Source: JAJNPS01 sp031430315
GTDB taxonomy: Bacteria > Pseudomonadota > Alphaproteobacteria > Rhodobacterales > Rhodobacteraceae
Direction: 5' to 3'
DNA: 8,333 nt
Assembly: GCA_031430315.1 (NCBI GenBank)
Contig: JANPBI010000039.1
Span: 1-8,333 of the forward strand
Shown: in pieces, positions 6,318-8,333 of the stretch
Position numbering within the stretch: the stretch's first letter is position 1
Layout of the letters: each line of letters opens with the position of its first letter
Position numbers and translations under genes: made by a program
Notes under the pieces: model-generated
What the model was told of the DNA's origin: nothing
Database searches by the model: none
What the model saw: the letters and a program-made list of their open reading frames with translations, nothing else

Positions 6318-7025
6318 ATGACCAAGATGCAATTGCAGGCTTTGCGCGTCTGGCGTGGGGCGGCGCTGTTCGAAGGCGCGGGCGAGGCCACGATGCAGGC
6401 GCTGGCCGATGCCAGCACGGCGGGACATTGGCATGCCGGTGAAATGCTGTTCCAGCGCGGCGATGTCGGGGACAGCGTGATCGGGCTTGCCACCGGGCGG
6501 GTCAAGCTGTCGCTGGTCACGCGGCAGGGCCGTGAACTGGTGCTGCGCCATGCCGAGCCCGGGGACTTTCTGGGGGAACTGGCCTTTATGGACCCCGCAC
6601 CGCGATCCGCCGATGCGACGGCGTTGGAAGACACCACCGGTTTCATCTTGCGTCGGGTGGATTTCGACCGACTTGCGGACCGGCAACTATTGGTCTCGAA
6701 GGCGGCGATCTATCTGTGCCAACGGCTGAGGGATACGACAGATCAGCTTGAATCCATTGCGCTTTATGGCCTCAGTTCGCGGTTGGCGCGGTTCTTTTTG
6801 CTGACATTGCGGCAGATCAACGGGAATGACCTGCCGCCTGCGCCGCGGCTGCGCCTACCCCTGACCCAGTCGGAACTGGCGGCAATCCTCGGGGCCAGTC
6901 GTCCCAAAGTGAACCGCGCCATTGCCGAGCTGGAACTGGCAGGGGCAATCCGGCGAACCGGGGCGGTGCTGGAATGTGATCCCGATCTGCTGGAGACTTT
7001 TGCAGATCCAGCAGGACTGGAATGA
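6318..7025 (+). CDS. Crp/Fnr-family transcriptional regulator
   Basis: This 235-residue cytoplasmic transcription factor has a cyclic-nucleotide-binding domain and a DNA-binding domain. The N-terminal beta-barrel spans about 10-125; its phosphate-binding cassette FLGELAFMDPAPRSADATA contains E87 and R96, the residues that hold the cyclic nucleotide in Crp. The dimer helix is about 125-160. A winged helix-turn-helix starts near 182 (LTQSELAAILGASRPKVNRAI), with recognition helix ASRPKVNRAI. No N-terminal cysteine cluster is present, so it is not an oxygen-sensing iron-sulfur Fnr. The ATG at 6318 is preceded by GGAG eight bases upstream; an ATG three codons later is a less likely alternative. 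Its TGA overlaps the ATG of the next CHASE2 gene, indicating one operon and coupled translation. It may sense the product of that neighbour or of the cyclase at 457-2295. Target genes are unknown; the repeats upstream are candidates for autoregulation. Confidence 0.93.
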   Translation: MTKMQLQALRVWRGAALFEGAGEATMQALADASTAGHWHAGEMLFQRGDVGDSVIGLATGRVKLSLVTRQGRELVLRHAEPGDFLGELAFMDPAPRSADATALEDTTGFILRRVDFDRLADRQLLVSKAAIYLCQRLRDTTDQLESIALYGLSSRLARFFLLTLRQINGNDLPPAPRLRLPLTQSELAAILGASRPKVNRAIAELELAGAIRRTGAVLECDPDLLETFADPAGLE

Positions 7026-8333
7026 CGTCAGACGGCAGGGTGCGAGGCGGGGTCTGGAAACGCCGCAGGCCTGTTGTCCTGGCAGGTCTTGTGGCTGCCG
7101 GGATTGTGGCGACAGTCATCAGCTTGCTGCCCGATGCGACGGCCCCCCTGCGCGAGCGGATTTTTGATGTGATGATCGGGGTGCGGGCGCGACCTGCGGA
7201 CCCTCAGGTCTGGGTTGTCGAGGTCGGCGCGGAAAACGAGGCCGGCCTGGCGTTTGGACGGCAGGACCTGGCGCGTTTGATCACGCGGCTGGCTGCGGCT
7301 GAACCGGCGGTGATTGGACTGGATATCGTGTTGTCGCAAACGTGCGGTGCGACCAGCGAAAACATGGCATTGGCTGCTGCGATGGCGCGTGCGCCGGTCG
7401 TAACGGGATTTTTGGTGCCAGGACCGTCGTCCGGTGTCCCGCGTCCCCCACCACCGATCGCCGTGATGCAAGACGCCCCAGCCTGGGATGCCGATAGCGC
7501 CGAGGTGGCCTGCGACGATTTTCAGGCGGCCTCTGCCGGGGCGGCGCTGGTGTCACTGCCCGGTGGGGCGGATGGTCGTGTCCGCCTGGCCCCGGCGGCA
7601 GTCTTTATTGCAGGCAAGCCTTTCACGGGAATAGGGGTAGAGCTGGCTCGGCGCGGTGCGGGCGCGCCGCTGGTCATTCTGGGCCGGGATGGCGACGGCT
7701 GGTTGCGGCTGGGTGACACGACGATTCCTGTGGATGACCTGGGGCAGTTTCGCTTTGTGCCCACGGCACCTGTCCAGCGGCAGGCGCGGACGGTCGCCGC
7801 GGTGGCCGTGCTGAAGGCAACGGCCCCCTCCATCCCCAAGGGGGCGGTGATCCTGATTGGCTCGGCGTTGCCGGAAAAAGGGGGCCTGCGGCCAAGCCGC
7901 GCCAGCCCGCTGCATCCGTCCGTGCATTTGCAGGCGGATGTGGTGGAACAGTTGATGGCGGGGCAGGCGTTCTCGCGGCCAACCACGGCATGGCGGCTGG
8001 AGGTCGCGGCGGCCCTGTTGGGCGGAGTCCTGGTGCTTGGATTGGTGATGTCTCTTTCCCCCATAGGCGGTGCGCTCGCAGCGGGGACATCCGCGGTCGG
8101 ATGGGTCGGGTTCACCATCGCAATGGCTCGCTGGGGAGGGCGGCTCTATGATCCTTTGCTGCCATCCTTGGGGATCGTCGGGGCGGCAGCGGCGGCCCTG
8201 CTGATCGCGGCGGCGGCCAGCCGCAGGGCCGAAGGAAACTTGTCGGCCCGGATGCGCCAACATCTGCCCGATGCACTGGTGGACCGCGTCGTCGACGGTT
8301 CAGCGCCCCTCCACCAGGAAGGCGAGATGCGCG
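7022..8333 (+). CDS. Second CHASE2-domain membrane protein, probable class III cyclase (3' end outside window)
   Basis: From ATG 7022 the frame is open without a stop to the right edge, giving 437 codons. The start overlaps the Crp-family stop as ATGA and has AGGA at 7013-7016, five bases upstream. Domains in order: a membrane segment at about 17-37; a CHASE2 sensor at about 45-310 (RERIFDVMIG, VWVVEVGAENE, FGRQDLARLITRLAAAEPA, VIGLDIVLSQ); and three membrane segments between about 327 and 395. A linker MRQHLPDALVDRVVDG follows, of the kind that precedes a class III nucleotide cyclase domain. The layout matches the upstream cyclase at 457-2295. The catalytic domain itself is off the edge, so cyclase activity is inferred; a kinase or other output is possible, though the linker argues against it. 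Cysteines C108 and C164 in the periplasmic domain could pair. The gene is easy to miss because neither end-stop nor catalytic motif lies in the window. Confidence 0.85.
   Translation, partial: MTSDGRVRGGVWKRRRPVVLAGLVAAGIVATVISLLPDATAPLRERIFDVMIGVRARPADPQVWVVEVGAENEAGLAFGRQDLARLITRLAAAEPAVIGLDIVLSQTCGATSENMALAAAMARAPVVTGFLVPGPSSGVPRPPPPIAVMQDAPAWDADSAEVACDDFQAASAGAALVSLPGGADGRVRLAPAAVFIAGKPFTGIGVELARRGAGAPLVILGRDGDGWLRLGDTTIPVDDLGQFRFVPTAPVQRQARTVAAVAVLKATAPSIPKGAVILIGSALPEKGGLRPSRASPLHPSVHLQADVVEQLMAGQAFSRPTTAWRLEVAAALLGGVLVLGLVMSLSPIGGALAAGTSAVGWVGFTIAMARWGGRLYDPLLPSLGIVGAAAAALLIAAAASRRAEGNLSARMRQHLPDALVDRVVDGSAPLHQEGEMR

Noticed and set aside
6318..7025. Assignment of the regulator as an oxygen-sensing Fnr
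   Set aside because: The N-terminal cysteine cluster needed for a 4Fe-4S centre is absent; cysteines occur only in the dimer helix and near the C-terminus.
7553..8263. Minus-strand open frames opposite the second CHASE2 gene
   Set aside because: The plus frame is open across the full 1312 bases and has CHASE2 and membrane-segment patterns; the minus frames are Arg/Pro-rich shadows.
1..8333. tRNA, rRNA, CRISPR array, insertion sequence or prophage genes
   Set aside because: No repeat-spacer arrays, terminal inverted repeats, transposase motifs or cloverleaf sequences were seen by eye on either strand.

Overview
The window is GC-rich and tightly packed, with frequent GC-ending codons, short gaps and ATGA overlaps. 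The gene families (CHASE2-type class III cyclases, a FecR-domain partner, a Crp/Fnr regulator, a SulP-STAS-cyclic-nucleotide-binding transporter) suggest an alphaproteobacterium, probably Rhodobacterales. This is an inference from content; no rRNA or other taxonomic marker is present.

Layout. Plus strand, 1-2295: the 3' part of a FecR-domain gene, overlapped by ATGA with an intact CHASE2 sensor adenylate/guanylate cyclase. Minus strand, 6056 down to 2347: three co-directional genes in the order imine-reductase-like NAD(P) oxidoreductase, decayed alpha/beta-hydrolase, and SulP anion transporter with C-terminal STAS and cyclic-nucleotide-binding domains. The transporter is convergent with the first cyclase. 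Plus strand, 6318 to the right edge: a Crp/Fnr-type regulator, overlapped by ATGA with a second CHASE2 membrane protein. That protein runs off the window just where a cyclase domain would be expected. A 261-base divergent intergenic region lies between the oxidoreductase and the Crp gene and carries a perfect inverted repeat and a direct repeat.

How the genes may work together (inference). The theme is cyclic-nucleotide signalling. One or two membrane cyclases have periplasmic CHASE2 sensors, and two encoded proteins have intact-looking cyclic-nucleotide-binding signatures (a transcription factor and an anion transporter) that could read the product. Each CHASE2 gene is translationally coupled to its own partner, FecR in one case and Crp in the other.

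The minus-strand block carries three separate one-base lesions plus a stop codon: one destroys the oxidoreductase start codon, one frameshifts the hydrolase (which also has the in-frame stop), and one frameshifts the transporter inside its first membrane segment. The flanking plus-strand genes show none. Either this block is decaying or the assembly has single-base insertion errors; raw reads would decide.
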